Source: Aquificota bacterium (GTDB lineage: Bacteria; Aquificota; Aquificia; Aquificales; Aquificaceae). From it: a stretch of DNA of 64,000 bases. Position numbers and translations under genes: made by a program. Below the pieces are notes generated by a model. It was not told the DNA's origin. It did no database searches and saw only the letters and a program-made list of their open reading frames with translations. Each line of letters begins with the position of its first letter. Position 1 is the first letter of the stretch. The stretch covers positions 32,506-96,505 of the forward strand of contig JAUQQK010000002.1 of NCBI GenBank assembly GCA_030549905.1. Reading direction: 5' to 3'. Below are positions 7,977 to 17,512 of this stretch, piece by piece.

Positions 7977-8806
7977 GAAGACCTCCTTAACTTTAATAGA
8001 AGTTTTTCCCAGAAGCTGTAGGAGGGTGGCTTTATGGAAAGGGGCAGTTTTGATAGAGCTTGCGTTAGCTCTCGCGTTAGTTCATCGCTAAAGGGTGTCT
8101 GATTTATTATCTTCCTTATTATCTTTGGGTCATATCTTATACTGCCAAGATAAAGCACCTCCGCATTGGTAAACTTTTCACACACTACCCTTATGCCTTC
8201 AAAAACCCTTTTACCCTCTTCCTGAGAGCTTACCTTGTTCACAAGCAGGTAAAACTGCGGGACCTTTTCTTCTAAATTTAGCACCTTTATAAGCCCGTAG
8301 GCATCCGCTATGGAGGTAGGCTCTGGGGTGGTAAGAACTATGGGTATGTGTGAGGAGGACACTAAGGCGGTTGTATCTGAATGTATGCCCGGTGGTGTGT
8401 CAAATATAACCCAGTCATAGTTCCTTTCCGCATATTCCTGAAGCTTCATTATCAAATGTTTTAACTGGGCTGGCGGTAGGTTTACAAGCTCCCTGACACC
8501 ACTACCGCTTGATATGAAGGCAAGGTTTTCCTCAACAGGTACCACCACTTCTTCTAAGGGTACTTCTCCCATAAAGAAGTTGTAAAGGTTTTTTGGAGGT
8601 GTTATGCCAAGCATTATATGCACATTGCTAAGCCCAAGGTCTCCATCCACTATAAGAACCCTGTAGCGGTTTTTGCTCAGAATCCTGCCCGCGTTTATGG
8701 TTATAAGGGTCTTGCCAACACCACCCTTTCCGCTTGCTATGGCTATGTAGCCCGTCCTTCTTTCTTTTCCTTCCACGCTCATAAGATGAAGAGCCTGCTG
8801 CTGCAT
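7973..8806 (-). CDS. flhG: FlhG (YlxH/FleN) MinD-like ATPase
   Basis: This is a ParA/MinD-family ATPase that sets flagellar number and place together with FlhF. The deviant Walker A GKGGVGKTLITIN lies near residues 30-40, Walker B-type VIFDTPPG near 140, and the dimer-interface DGDLGLSN near 58. The short N-terminal extension (MQQQALHLMS) may carry the FlhF-activating segment. It lies 3 bases after flhF on the same strand and overlaps proC by 4 bases. Confidence 0.9.
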   Translation of the reverse strand: MQQQALHLMSVEGKERRTGYIAIASGKGGVGKTLITINAGRILSKNRYRVLIVDGDLGLSNVHIMLGITPPKNLYNFFMGEVPLEEVVVPVEENLAFISSGSGVRELVNLPPAQLKHLIMKLQEYAERNYDWVIFDTPPGIHSDTTALVSSSHIPIVLTTPEPTSIADAYGLIKVLNLEEKVPQFYLLVNKVSSQEEGKRVFEGIRVVCEKFTNAEVLYLGSIRYDPKIIRKIINQTPFSDELTRELTQALSKLPLSIKPPSYSFWEKLLLKLRRSS

Positions 8807-8809
8807 CTT

Positions 8810-9916
8810 TTAACCCTCTAAGAATATCTTAGCCAGATATTCATGGCTTGCCATCACAAGGTCTTCCGGCACCCTCTGACCCGTAGTCAGGCAAAGCAGA
8901 GGAAGCTGTGTTCTAAAGGCTACATTTATAACAGTGCCATAGTAATTGGTCTCATCAAGCTTTGTGAATATCAAGCCTGCAGGTTCCACCACGCTGAAGC
9001 TTTCTATGGCTTCATATAGCACCCTTTCCTCCGTGTTGGCACTCAAAGTTATGTAAGCCTCAAGGGCTGGAAGCTTTGTGAAGAAGGGCACCAGTTCCTT
9101 TACCTTTATCTCGTTATAATGGCTCCTGCCTCCTGTGTCCACCAGCACCAGGTCCATGGAAGATAGCTCACCTATGCATTCTCTTAACCTGTAAGGTGTA
9201 TCTGCAGTTCTGAAGGGTAGTTCCATTATGCTGGCGTAGGTTTTCAGCTGTTCCACCGCCCCTACTCTGTAGCTGTCTATGGTTATTAGCCCTACCTTTT
9301 TACCCCTGCTTTTTAAAAGGTGTGCCAGCTTTGCCACCGTAGTGGTTTTACCTACCCCCGTGGGACCAAGGAGGGTAATAACTCTAAAGCCTTCCTCCTC
9401 TACAAAGTTTTCTATAAGCTTTATGTTTTTGCCAAAACCCTCCACAAGAGAATCAAGGTTTTCACCTTTCAAGTCAAGCCTCTTTAACTCAAAGTCATAT
9501 CCGCAGGCGGATTCAACTATCTTTTGAGCCACATCCCTTGAAACCCCCCTGTTTATTAGCTTATTCATAAGATAAAGGGCTCTTATGGAATACTCACCCT
9601 CAAGCTCGTCCTTTTTAACCTCTTCCTTTTCAATCCTCTGTTTTTTGACGAGCTCCATCACTTCTCTGAGATTTTCCTTTAGCCTGTTTATTTCCTGATA
9701 GAGGTTTTCTTCCTTTTTAAGCTCCTGAGCAAAATCCTCCGTGTCTGGAATTCCCACCGTTATCTCAAGCTTTGACCTTGAAGGGAAGGGGAGGAAGGGC
9801 AGGAGTTTCTGCCTTACCACCCTCGTGGACAGAATTACCGCCTGAGAACCGTACAGAGCTCTCACTTCCTCCACCGCCTCCTGCAAAGAGTTAACTACAA
9901 GCTTTTTAATCTTCAT
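8810..9916 (-). CDS. flhF: FlhF, flagellar SRP-type GTPase
   Basis: FlhF is the third SRP-GTPase family member and directs placement of the first flagellar components at the pole. The N-terminal basic B domain covers residues 1-100. The NG domain carries [16 protein letters not shown] (G1), [21 protein letters not shown] (G3) and FTKLDET (G4). At 368 residues it is complete. It overlaps flhA by 11 bases. Confidence 0.93.
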   Translation of the reverse strand: MKIKKLVVNSLQEAVEEVRALYGSQAVILSTRVVRQKLLPFLPFPSRSKLEITVGIPDTEDFAQELKKEENLYQEINRLKENLREVMELVKKQRIEKEEVKKDELEGEYSIRALYLMNKLINRGVSRDVAQKIVESACGYDFELKRLDLKGENLDSLVEGFGKNIKLIENFVEEEGFRVITLLGPTGVGKTTTVAKLAHLLKSRGKKVGLITIDSYRVGAVEQLKTYASIMELPFRTADTPYRLRECIGELSSMDLVLVDTGGRSHYNEIKVKELVPFFTKLPALEAYITLSANTEERVLYEAIESFSVVEPAGLIFTKLDETNYYGTVINVAFRTQLPLLCLTTGQRVPEDLVMASHEYLAKIFLEG

Positions 9917-11945
9917 CTATCACGCCCACCACCTTCATGTTCAACTGCCTGTCAAGTTCATTATAGGACAAGACCACAAGGTTCGGCACATAGGCTTCAA
10001 GAATCTTCCTCAAGTGCCTCCTTATGCCTGAAGAAGTTATAAGAAGGGGCAACGCCTGATACTGGTTAAACTTTGGAATCTCCTGCGTTAGCTTTGGATA
10101 TAGCCTGTTTATAACAAGGTCAAGGAACTCCTCCTCTTTGCCCTCCTGCACATAGGCGGTTAATTTAGCCTCCATTCTTGGCGACAGCACGAGGGCATAG
10201 AGGGTTCCGTTAGTGCTGTATAGCCTCGTTATCCTCTTGGCAAGCCTCTGTCTTACATACTCGGTCAAAAGCTCCGGGTCCCTCGTCTGCTCTATGTGGT
10301 CCGCGAGGGTTTCTATTATGGTTAAAAGGTCGTTTATAGGTATGCCTTCCCTAAGCAGGTTCTGCAGTACTCTATGGAGCACGGAAAGAGGCACCACATC
10401 CGGCACAAGTCCCTGAACTGCCTTTGGATATTTTTTTGACAGGTTTTCCACAAGCTCGGAAACCTCCGCCCTTCCCAGTATCTCATGCAGGTTTCTCTTT
10501 ATTATCTCGCTTATGTGGGTTATCATGACTGTAGGTATATCCACCACCATATAGCCTGCCCTCTGAGCCCTGTCCTTTATTTCTTCCCTTATCCAGTAGG
10601 CTTTTAGCTTAAAAGAGGGGTCTCTGGTTTCTATACCCTGCAGAGGCTCCCGGGCATTTCCAAGGTCTATGGCAAGCCAGTGCCCCGGCACCACCTCATA
10701 GGAATCCACCTCTATGCCCCTTATGAGTATCCTGTATTGATGCGGTCTTAGCTTCAGGTTATCCCTTATATGCACAAGTGGTATGACCACACCATACTCG
10801 CTTGCCAGCTGTCTTCTTATGGTCTTTATACGGTCTGGTATATCACCGCCCTGAGACTCATCCACATAGGGTATGAGACCATAGCCTATTTCAAGGGCTA
10901 TAGTCTCTGGCTGTGTTATAAGCTCCTCTTCCTTTTTCTCCCCCGTGGATTTTACCTGTTCCTTCAGCTTTTGCTCCAGTTTTCTAAGCTCCTCCTCCTT
11001 TAAAGCCTTGTTTATGGCGTAGTATAAACCACCGAGAAGCCCAGCCATGAAGAAAAAAGGCAGTTTTGGGAAACCCGGGATAAGCCCCACTAACACAAGG
11101 AGAGCCGAAGAGAATAGAAAAACCCTTGGTTCCTTTGAAAACTCCTTGTAGAGCACCCTTCCAAGCTCCTCCTTTGAGGAGGACTTGGTGACCACTATGC
11201 CCGCTGAGGTAGAGAGGAGCAAAGCAGGAATCTGAGAGGCAAGCCCTTCACCAACCGTCAGCAAGGTGTAGGTCTGCAGGGCATCCATAAAGCCCATGCC
11301 TTTAAAGACCAGACCCACCACAAGCCCACCCACAAGGCTTAGAAAGAGGATTATAAGCGCTGCAATGGCATCACCTCTTATAAATTTGCTGGCGCCGTCC
11401 ATGGCTCCGTAAAAGCTTGCCTCCTGTTCAAGCTGAGCCCTTCTCCTCCTTGCCTCTTCTTCTGTTATAAGACCTGCGTTGAGGTCCGCGTCTATGCTCA
11501 TCTGCTTTCCGGGCATGGCATCAAGGGTAAAGCGCGCGGCGACTTCAGATACTCTTTCCGCACCCCTCGTTATCACTATGAAGTTTATAACGATGAATAT
11601 CAAAAATACGATAAGACCCACCACCACATTACCCCCTACTACAAAAGTGCCAAAACCTTCTATGATATGACCTGCAGCAGAGGTACCCTCATGTCCATAA
11701 AGGAGTATTCTCCTTGCCGCGGCAATGTTTAAAGAAAGCCTGAAGAGGGTTCCCATTAGCAGTATGCTTGGAAAAGCAGACAGCTCAAGGGGGTCCTTTA
11801 TAAAGGTGGTAAGTACAAGCACGGTCATGGCAAAGCTTATACTTAGAGCTAAAAGAAGGTCTAAAAGAAGTGCAGGAACTGGCAGTATAATGGCGCCAAG
11901 CACAAGGACGAAACCTAAGACAACCCACCCTTCTTTAAGGTTCAT
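9906..11945 (-). CDS. flhA: FlhA, flagellar type III export gate protein
   Basis: The integral membrane component of the flagellar export gate. The N-terminal half (about residues 1-310) has eight predicted helices and conserved stretches such as [13 protein letters not shown] and [20 protein letters not shown]. The C-terminal half is the soluble nonamer-forming domain. The 679 residues equal the family length. The start codon is 6 bases from a TATTAT box with no ribosome site. It heads the minus-strand cluster flhA-flhF-flhG-proC-pgeF, and the organism is therefore probably motile. Confidence 0.96.
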   Translation of the reverse strand: MNLKEGWVVLGFVLVLGAIILPVPALLLDLLLALSISFAMTVLVLTTFIKDPLELSAFPSILLMGTLFRLSLNIAAARRILLYGHEGTSAAGHIIEGFGTFVVGGNVVVGLIVFLIFIVINFIVITRGAERVSEVAARFTLDAMPGKQMSIDADLNAGLITEEEARRRRAQLEQEASFYGAMDGASKFIRGDAIAALIILFLSLVGGLVVGLVFKGMGFMDALQTYTLLTVGEGLASQIPALLLSTSAGIVVTKSSSKEELGRVLYKEFSKEPRVFLFSSALLVLVGLIPGFPKLPFFFMAGLLGGLYYAINKALKEEELRKLEQKLKEQVKSTGEKKEEELITQPETIALEIGYGLIPYVDESQGGDIPDRIKTIRRQLASEYGVVIPLVHIRDNLKLRPHQYRILIRGIEVDSYEVVPGHWLAIDLGNAREPLQGIETRDPSFKLKAYWIREEIKDRAQRAGYMVVDIPTVMITHISEIIKRNLHEILGRAEVSELVENLSKKYPKAVQGLVPDVVPLSVLHRVLQNLLREGIPINDLLTIIETLADHIEQTRDPELLTEYVRQRLAKRITRLYSTNGTLYALVLSPRMEAKLTAYVQEGKEEEFLDLVINRLYPKLTQEIPKFNQYQALPLLITSSGIRRHLRKILEAYVPNLVVLSYNELDRQLNMKVVGVIDED

Positions 11946-11972
11946 ACTATAATAATAAAAGAGGAGGGGTTC
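11946..11972. promoter_or_regulatory. Overlapping divergent promoters for flhA and the roadblock operon
   Basis: Only 27 bases separate the two start codons. TATAAT (11948-11953, plus) fits the roadblock gene, which also has a GAGGAGGGG ribosome site. TATTAT on the minus strand (11952-11957) sits 6 bases before the flhA ATG, implying a leaderless flhA transcript. The two -10 elements overlap, so the promoters probably compete. No convincing -35 boxes were seen. Confidence 0.5.
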
Positions 11973-12461
11973 ATGGAGCTTGATATAGTCCAGTATGAAA
12001 TAGACCGAGAGATAAAAGAAGGTATTGACAGGATAATATCTAATTTATTCAATAAATCCTCAGCAGAGCTTGTGTTACTAACGGATGATGCTGGCAGGAT
12101 TGTGTGTCTGTGCGGTGATAAGCTAAGCAATGATTATGCTGCGGAATTTCTCGCAAGTATAATAAGTGGTGTTTTTGGCGCCGCTTTAGAGATGGGGAAG
12201 ATACTATCAATGGAGGATTTGGACATTCTTCAGTATGAGAGCAAAAATATGGATGTGGTTATAAAGTTTATACCTCCAAGATTTCTGCTGGGCGTGCTCG
12301 TTAGAAAGGGGACATCCTTAGGTACGGTAAGGCTTTTCCTGAGGGAAGCCAGTGAAGAGCTATCAAGTCAGATGGAAAACCTTAAATTTGTGCCCGTTAA
12401 GACAATTAAAATGGATGTCAAAACTCTCGAAGAGAAGCTCAATAAACTTTTAGGGAGCTAA
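11973..12461 (+). CDS. Roadblock/LC7-domain protein (MglB-like)
   Basis: This 162-residue soluble protein matches the roadblock/LC7 pattern: [20 protein letters not shown] early, [16 protein letters not shown] in the middle helix, and [17 protein letters not shown] late. Such proteins regulate Ras-like GTPases of the MglA type. The next gene, 2 bases downstream, is that GTPase. The protein is therefore probably its GAP/GEF-like partner, acting in polarity or motility control. Promoter and ribosome site are clear at the ATG. Confidence 0.8.
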   Translation: MELDIVQYEIDREIKEGIDRIISNLFNKSSAELVLLTDDAGRIVCLCGDKLSNDYAAEFLASIISGVFGAALEMGKILSMEDLDILQYESKNMDVVIKFIPPRFLLGVLVRKGTSLGTVRLFLREASEELSSQMENLKFVPVKTIKMDVKTLEEKLNKLLGS

Positions 12462-12463
12462 CA

Positions 12464-13033
12464 ATGAAATTAAAGCTTGTTTATTTCGGTTCAAGCCTTG
12501 CGGGCAAAAGCACTAATGTGAAAACCTTATATAAGATACTTAAAGAAAAGAATCTTGTCAAAGGCGATATGGTGGTAATGGAAACGGAAGAGCAGAGAAC
12601 CCTTTTCATGGAGTTTTTCATAAGTTCTATAAACATAGAAGGCTTTGAGTTGGAGCTCAAGATACTTACCACGCCAGGGCAGTTCAGACTGCACCCCCTT
12701 AGAAAGGTTATTATGAAAGGTGTTGATGGACTTGTTTTTGTAGTGGATAGTTCAAAGGAAAGAGAGAAGATAAACTTTTTAGTTATGAGGGAGACAGCGG
12801 CAGTTCTTAAGGAAATGGGTGAGGATTTAATGAGGTTTCCCGTTGTTGTGCAGTATAACAAGAGGGACCTTCCAGATGCCATGGATATTGAGGATATGCA
12901 GGTTAGATTTAACCCATGGGCTACCGACTATGTGCCGGCGGTTGCCGTTGAAGGTGTGGGTGTTCTTGAAACCTTTGAGAAAGCTATAAAGAACATACTG
13001 GTAAGGAAGTATGCAAGGAGCGCCCTTATATAG
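12464..13033 (+). CDS. mglA: MglA-like small Ras-family GTPase
   Basis: This 189-residue small GTPase has the P-loop GSSLAGKSTN (residues 9-18), the MglA-type switch-II region TTPGQFRLHP (near 70) and the NKRD base-specificity motif (near 127). In Myxococcus and Thermus, MglA with a roadblock partner sets cell polarity and controls type IV pili or gliding. Here it is part of a roadblock-GTPase-PATAN-sensor operon. Its last codons overlap the PATAN gene by 23 bases. Confidence 0.88.
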   Translation: MKLKLVYFGSSLAGKSTNVKTLYKILKEKNLVKGDMVVMETEEQRTLFMEFFISSINIEGFELELKILTTPGQFRLHPLRKVIMKGVDGLVFVVDSSKEREKINFLVMRETAAVLKEMGEDLMRFPVVVQYNKRDLPDAMDIEDMQVRFNPWATDYVPAVAVEGVGVLETFEKAIKNILVRKYARSALI

Positions 13034-14153
13034 GGATATAAACCTTGACACCATAAACCTTGATAGCCTTTTAAGGGATATATCAAACAGAAGGCTAACA
13101 GGTTATGCCCGCATAGTTTACTGGGATACAGAGGATTACATCTTCTATCTGGAGGGCACACCCAAGTATGCATTGAGGGTTTTTGAGGAAGGAAGAAGTG
13201 AGCTTCTTAGCAGGTCTGGATACACAAGGCTTGAAAAAAGCGGAACCTTTTCTTTCTATTCCACATCTATACTGGATTTGTTATCTGTATTGAGAACAGA
13301 AAGGGAAGAACTCACACCCTTTAATTTTGTTCCTTACGGGGACGAGTTTCTGCCTTCTATGCTCATAGCACACACGAGCCCGGAGAAGGTTTTTGAACAG
13401 GCAAAAAGAAGCCACTTTTATGGCTACGCGGTATTTTTTAACACGGAGGACTTTTTATACATGGTCTTTTTAGCAAACGGCGAGCCAATAAGGGCATATC
13501 CCTTTACGGATAAAGCCATTACACTTACGCTGGACCCGGATAATACTTACATCTCCCTCTTATACACGGAGCCGGAGCTGGTCTATTTTCTCGCTTCTAT
13601 GGGTTCGTTTGGAAAACAGGAGGCACAAAGAGTGAGAAGCAACGCTGAATTAAAACTGTTGATAAATAACCTAAAAGCCAATAGAATGAGCTTTCTTATT
13701 GATATGCCCATATCCCCGGGCTTCAGGTTTTTTGCTGGTTTATATTCTGGTGTGGAGTTGTTTAGGCTCTATAGAAAGGTCAATGACCTCTTGAGGGAAG
13801 AACCACAGCTAAAGGAAGGAAAAAGCTACAAGGTGAATATATACAGCATAAATGTTAAAACCTCTTTCGAACCTGTTTCTATAAGCTTCAATCTTCAAAG
13901 GGAAGCCAAAACCACCAGGAGTGGCGAGGTTGTAAAACCAGAGACCCTGAGGGGTATAAAACAGGCTTTTATTGAAGAAATTGGACCTATCGGTCCTCTT
14001 GTGTGGAATAAGGTTTTAAAGGACCTGGGTTATACGGAGGATAGTATAACCATGGAAGAGTTGAGAAGCATGGTAAATATGCTTGCCAAAGAAATACCCG
14101 ATGAAAAACATGCAAAAAACTTTGAAGAAAAAGCGAGGAGGTGGCTTACATGA
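13011..14153 (+). CDS. Two-lobed PATAN/DUF4388-like protein
   Basis: This 380-residue cytoplasmic protein has two similar segments: LTGYARIVYWDTEDYIFYLE near residue 35 and YGYAVFFNTEDFLYMVFLA near 140. They resemble PATAN (DUF4388) domains, which often accompany MglA/roadblock systems. The C-terminal 70 residues (AFIEEIGPIGPLVWNKVLKD) resemble a small helical module found at the ends of bacterial signalling proteins. The function is inferred as an adaptor or effector of the adjacent GTPase. It overlaps mglA by 23 bases and the sensor gene by 4 (ATGA). Confidence 0.6.
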   Translation: MQGAPLYRDINLDTINLDSLLRDISNRRLTGYARIVYWDTEDYIFYLEGTPKYALRVFEEGRSELLSRSGYTRLEKSGTFSFYSTSILDLLSVLRTEREELTPFNFVPYGDEFLPSMLIAHTSPEKVFEQAKRSHFYGYAVFFNTEDFLYMVFLANGEPIRAYPFTDKAITLTLDPDNTYISLLYTEPELVYFLASMGSFGKQEAQRVRSNAELKLLINNLKANRMSFLIDMPISPGFRFFAGLYSGVELFRLYRKVNDLLREEPQLKEGKSYKVNIYSINVKTSFEPVSISFNLQREAKTTRSGEVVKPETLRGIKQAFIEEIGPIGPLVWNKVLKDLGYTEDSITMEELRSMVNMLAKEIPDEKHAKNFEEKARRWLT

Positions 14154-15052
14154 AAAGGCTATTGCCCAAAAGCATAAGATGGAAGATTAGCCTGCCCGTG
14201 CTTATCTTTGGTATAATTGCGGGCTTAGGAACGGGTTATTATACATACCACACGGAGGTTCAAACTGCCATTAAGACAACAGAAGAGAAGGTTGATACAG
14301 CGATTAACTTCAGCGAAAGTTCAAGGGAGTATGTGAGAAAGACTTTAAGGCCTATTATTTCCGACTTCCTTGCGAGGGCCAAGGGATGCGTGCAAGAGGA
14401 TTTTATTCTTGAAGCTCAGTCCTCTAGCTTCTTCACAGCATCTATTTTCAACATGGTCAATGAAAAAATGCCAGACTTCAAGTTAAGACAGGTAGCATAC
14501 AACCCCATTAACCCCAAAAACAACCCTACTCCCGAGGAAGCGAAAATAATAAACTTTATGAGAGCAAGCAACACAAAGGAGTATTCGGGTGTCATAGAAT
14601 CAAACGGTCAAAGATACTTTGTAAGTGCTTTTGGTAAAGTGGCAGAAGCGGGCTGTATGCAGTGCCATTCTACAAGGGAGGCTATGCCAAAAAGCCTTGT
14701 AGCAAAGTATAACCCTCAATACGACCCCAACTGGAAGGTGGGTGAGCTGGTGGGTGCGGTTATTGTATCTGTACCTTTTGAAACCATCATATTAAAGGCT
14801 CAACTTAACGGTCTTGTAAGAGGGCTTGGGGTCTTTGGCATATTTTTAGCCATAACCCTCTTTATAATCTTAGCCCTTGACAGGCTTGTTTTCAAACCCA
14901 TAGAAGAGCTACAGAGGAAAGCGGAAGAAATTGCAAAGGGCAATGTGGATGAACCAATTGAAGTAAAGTCTGATGACGAGATTGGCAAGCTCGCTGAAGC
15001 CTTTGAGAGAATGAGGGTAAGTATAAAGAAGGTAATGGACCTACTCAAATGA
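14150..15052 (+). CDS. Membrane sensor: DUF3365 (Tll0287-like) heme-c domain plus HAMP
   Basis: This 300-residue inner-membrane protein starts with a transmembrane helix (residues 11-30). A periplasmic Tll0287-like domain (about 35-220) follows, carrying one heme-c motif, CMQCH, near residue 168. A second helix (about 225-245) and a HAMP domain (250-300) end the protein. It has no kinase or methyl-accepting domain, so the HAMP output must act on another protein, plausibly the PATAN/GTPase partners encoded just upstream. ATG 14150 is preferred over GTG 14141 because GAGGAGGTGG lies at correct spacing and gives an ATGA overlap. A heme-linked redox or gas signal is inferred. Confidence 0.8.
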   Translation: MKRLLPKSIRWKISLPVLIFGIIAGLGTGYYTYHTEVQTAIKTTEEKVDTAINFSESSREYVRKTLRPIISDFLARAKGCVQEDFILEAQSSSFFTASIFNMVNEKMPDFKLRQVAYNPINPKNNPTPEEAKIINFMRASNTKEYSGVIESNGQRYFVSAFGKVAEAGCMQCHSTREAMPKSLVAKYNPQYDPNWKVGELVGAVIVSVPFETIILKAQLNGLVRGLGVFGIFLAITLFIILALDRLVFKPIEELQRKAEEIAKGNVDEPIEVKSDDEIGKLAEAFERMRVSIKKVMDLLK

Positions 15053-15058
15053 TATAAT
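15053..15058 (+). promoter_or_regulatory. proS -10 element (leaderless promoter candidate)
   Basis: A consensus TATAAT lies 6 bases before the proS ATG at 15065. There is no Shine-Dalgarno sequence in the gap (TCTTCC), so transcription would start at or next to the start codon. Confidence 0.55.
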
Positions 15059-15064
15059 TCTTCC

Positions 15065-16777
15065 ATGCGTTGGAGCAGGTATTTCTGGTATACTTCAAAG
15101 GAAGAACCTGCAGAGGCTCAATCTCCTTCTCACAGATTGCTTTTAAAGGGTGGTTTTATAAAGCAAGTTTCAGCAGGAATATATGAATTTACTCCACCCG
15201 GGTTGAGAGTTCTGAGAAAGATAGAAAACATAGTAAGGAAAGAAATGGACAGAAGTGGTGCTCAGGAAGTGCTCCTTTCTGTCTTAAACCCCGCGGAGCT
15301 GTGGAAGGAAACAGGAAGGTGGGAGCTTTATGGTAGAGAATTATTTACACTCAAAGATAGAAATGGTAGAGACTACTGTCTTGGACCTACTCATGAGGAG
15401 GAGATAACGGATCTTGTGCGTTCTTATGTAAATTCCTACAGACAGCTTCCTCTTATACTCTATCAGATTCAGGTAAAGTTCAGAGACGAAAAACGTCCTA
15501 GGTTTGGTCTCATAAGAGCAAGAGAGTTTATCATGAAGGATGCCTATTCTTTTGACACGGATGAATTTTCCGCCATGCTTTCATATGAGACTGTGAAGTT
15601 TGCCTATGAAAGAATCTTTAAAAAGCTAAGGCTTAAAACCCTTATGGCACAGGCAAGCGTAGGAGCGATAGGTGGTATAAGCTCACATGAGTTTGTGGTT
15701 TTAACTGACTATGGAGAGGCAAGGGTTGCCTACTGCGAAGGCTGTGGCTACTGTGCCAATGCGGAAATAGTGAGTTTGAAAAAGCCTCAAGAGGAGCAAG
15801 AGGAAGAAAAGCTTCTTCAAGAAGTGCATACACCCGGCACAGATACTATAGAAAAGCTCGCTTCTTATCTTGGCGTGCCTGCAAGGAAGATAATAAAGGC
15901 TGTTCTCCACATAGTGAATGAGTCAAAGCCTGTTATGTTCCTCATAAGAGGAGATAGAGCTGTAGATGAAAACAAGGTGGAGGCTGTGCTTGGAACAGAA
16001 AACTTCAGACTGGCAGAAGACAAAGAAGTCTATGAGCTTCTTAAGACCACAAAAGGATTTATAGGACCTTTTAACCTTCCTCCTTCTGTGGAAGTCTATT
16101 GGGATAACTCCACTTACGGTATAAAGAATGCGGTAATAGCCTTTAACAAGCCAGATTATCATTACATAAACGCAAACCCAGGCAGAGATTTTAAACAGGA
16201 GAAGTTTGTAGATGTATGTCAGGTGGAAGAGAAAGACCCATGTCCTCAATGCGGAGCACCCCTAAAGGTTAGCAGAGGTCTTGAGGTGGGACATATATTC
16301 CTCCTTGGTACAAGGTATTCAGAACCTATGAAAGCTTTCTATAAGGACGCTCAAGGTCAAGAAAAACCAATAATAATGGGCTGTTATGGTATAGGCATAT
16401 CAAGGTGTGTGTCTGCCGTAGTGGAGCAGTATCATGATGAAAAAGGTATAAAGTGGCCTACAACGGTAGCACCTTTTGAGTTAGATATCATATGTGTAAA
16501 TCCTTCTGACCAAGAACAAAAGGAAGTTTCGGAAAAACTCTATATGCTTGCTCAGGAGCATGGCATAGAGACTATATACGATGATAGAGATGAAAGTCCG
16601 GGCTTTAAGTTTGCAGATGCGGACTTATGTGGCTTTCCCTACAGGCTGGTGGTTGGTAAGAAAGTAAAAGAAGGAAAGGTGGAGCTTCAAAACAGGCACA
16701 CAGGCGAGAGAATAGACCTTGATATAGACAGGGCAGTAGAAGAGGCGAAGAAGCTCATAGAAGAGGACAAAAAGTAG
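15065..16777 (+). CDS. proS: Prolyl-tRNA synthetase, bacterial type
   Basis: Class II synthetase charging tRNA-Pro. It contains class II motif 2 (KFRDEKRPRFGLIRAREF, near residue 138), an editing insertion domain (about 225-395), motif 3-type MGCYGIGISR (near 440) and the anticodon-binding domain at the C-terminus. The 570 residues are typical of bacterial ProRS with the insertion domain. A -10 box sits immediately before the ATG and no ribosome site is present. Confidence 0.96.
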   Translation: MRWSRYFWYTSKEEPAEAQSPSHRLLLKGGFIKQVSAGIYEFTPPGLRVLRKIENIVRKEMDRSGAQEVLLSVLNPAELWKETGRWELYGRELFTLKDRNGRDYCLGPTHEEEITDLVRSYVNSYRQLPLILYQIQVKFRDEKRPRFGLIRAREFIMKDAYSFDTDEFSAMLSYETVKFAYERIFKKLRLKTLMAQASVGAIGGISSHEFVVLTDYGEARVAYCEGCGYCANAEIVSLKKPQEEQEEEKLLQEVHTPGTDTIEKLASYLGVPARKIIKAVLHIVNESKPVMFLIRGDRAVDENKVEAVLGTENFRLAEDKEVYELLKTTKGFIGPFNLPPSVEVYWDNSTYGIKNAVIAFNKPDYHYINANPGRDFKQEKFVDVCQVEEKDPCPQCGAPLKVSRGLEVGHIFLLGTRYSEPMKAFYKDAQGQEKPIIMGCYGIGISRCVSAVVEQYHDEKGIKWPTTVAPFELDIICVNPSDQEQKEVSEKLYMLAQEHGIETIYDDRDESPGFKFADADLCGFPYRLVVGKKVKEGKVELQNRHTGERIDLDIDRAVEEAKKLIEEDKK

Positions 16778-17437
16778 TTATAAAATTTCAAAACCTTTTA
16801 CACGGCTATCAGAGGTGAGTTTTCTAATAAGCTCTTGAAGTTCTTCTTCTGAAAGGTCTATTTCAAGGCTTAGGCTTATACCTTCTTCTTCCCTTCTCAT
16901 AGCTTGTATCCTGTATTCTTTGAAAATCTTGCTTATGTATGTATTTGGGTCTTCTGTTTCCTCAAAAATTAATCTTATCACCCTTCTTTTGCCAAGGCTT
17001 ATAAACTCTCTTTCTATCCTGCTCATAAGAGAAAGAACCAGCAGTAGCATGATGGTTGTGTATATGGATAGTACATACATGCCTGCACCTGCTGAAAGAC
17101 CTATGCCTGCGGTAGTCCAAAGACTGGCAGCGGTTGTAAGACCCTTTATAGATACACCTATCCTTATTATGGCACCAGCACCAAGAAAACCTATGCCTGC
17201 TATTACTTGAGAGATTATCCTTGATGGGTCTGAGTTTTCTCCATGAAGTACGGATACATGAAAGGCTAAAATACTCATGAGAGCTGAACCTATAGCCATG
17301 ATGGAGTGTGTTCTAAAACCTGCAGGTTGTTTTCTTCTTTCTCTTTCTAAGCCTATGAGAGAGCCTAAAAGAAAGGCAAGAAAGAGCCTAAAAAAGCCTT
17401 CCCATATAGGAAAGGGTAGTTCTTCTACAAACTTCAT
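16778..17437 (-). CDS. MgtC/SapB-family membrane protein
   Basis: A 219-residue inner-membrane protein with the MgtC signature: FLLGSLIGLERERRKQPAGFRTH near residues 20-42, then IAGIGFLGAGAII (near 85) and GLTTAASLWTTAGIGLS (near 103). A cytosolic ACT-like C-terminal domain follows. The family affects magnesium homeostasis and ATP synthase activity in pathogens; the role here is unknown. The frame is open further upstream, but ATG 17437 is chosen because homology begins just after it and a TAAAAT box lies 7 bases upstream, suggesting a leaderless transcript. Confidence 0.8.
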   Translation of the reverse strand: MKFVEELPFPIWEGFFRLFLAFLLGSLIGLERERRKQPAGFRTHSIMAIGSALMSILAFHVSVLHGENSDPSRIISQVIAGIGFLGAGAIIRIGVSIKGLTTAASLWTTAGIGLSAGAGMYVLSIYTTIMLLLVLSLMSRIEREFISLGKRRVIRLIFEETEDPNTYISKIFKEYRIQAMRREEEGISLSLEIDLSEEELQELIRKLTSDSRVKGFEIL

Positions 17438-17454
17438 GGTGGATATTTTAAAGG

Positions 17455-17502
17455 TTGTCATTGAGCTATACTTGAGATAAATTTTTAATGAACAACCATT
17501 CA
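17455..17502 (+). promoter_or_regulatory. hypB promoter with start-site operator
   Basis: TTGTCA (17455-17460), 17 bases and TAAATT (17478-17483) form the promoter. TGAACAACCATTCA (17489-17502; minus strand TGAATGGTTGTTCA) lies 5 bases downstream, over the expected start point and just before the CAGGAGG ribosome site. The same motif sits at the other hydrogenase promoters, so it is read as a shared repressor operator. Confidence 0.65.
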
Positions 17503-17512
17503 GGAGGAAGCC

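Noticed and set aside
15915..15928. TGAATGAGTCAAAG resembling half of the hydrogenase operator
   Set aside because: It lies inside proS coding sequence and only one half-site matches.
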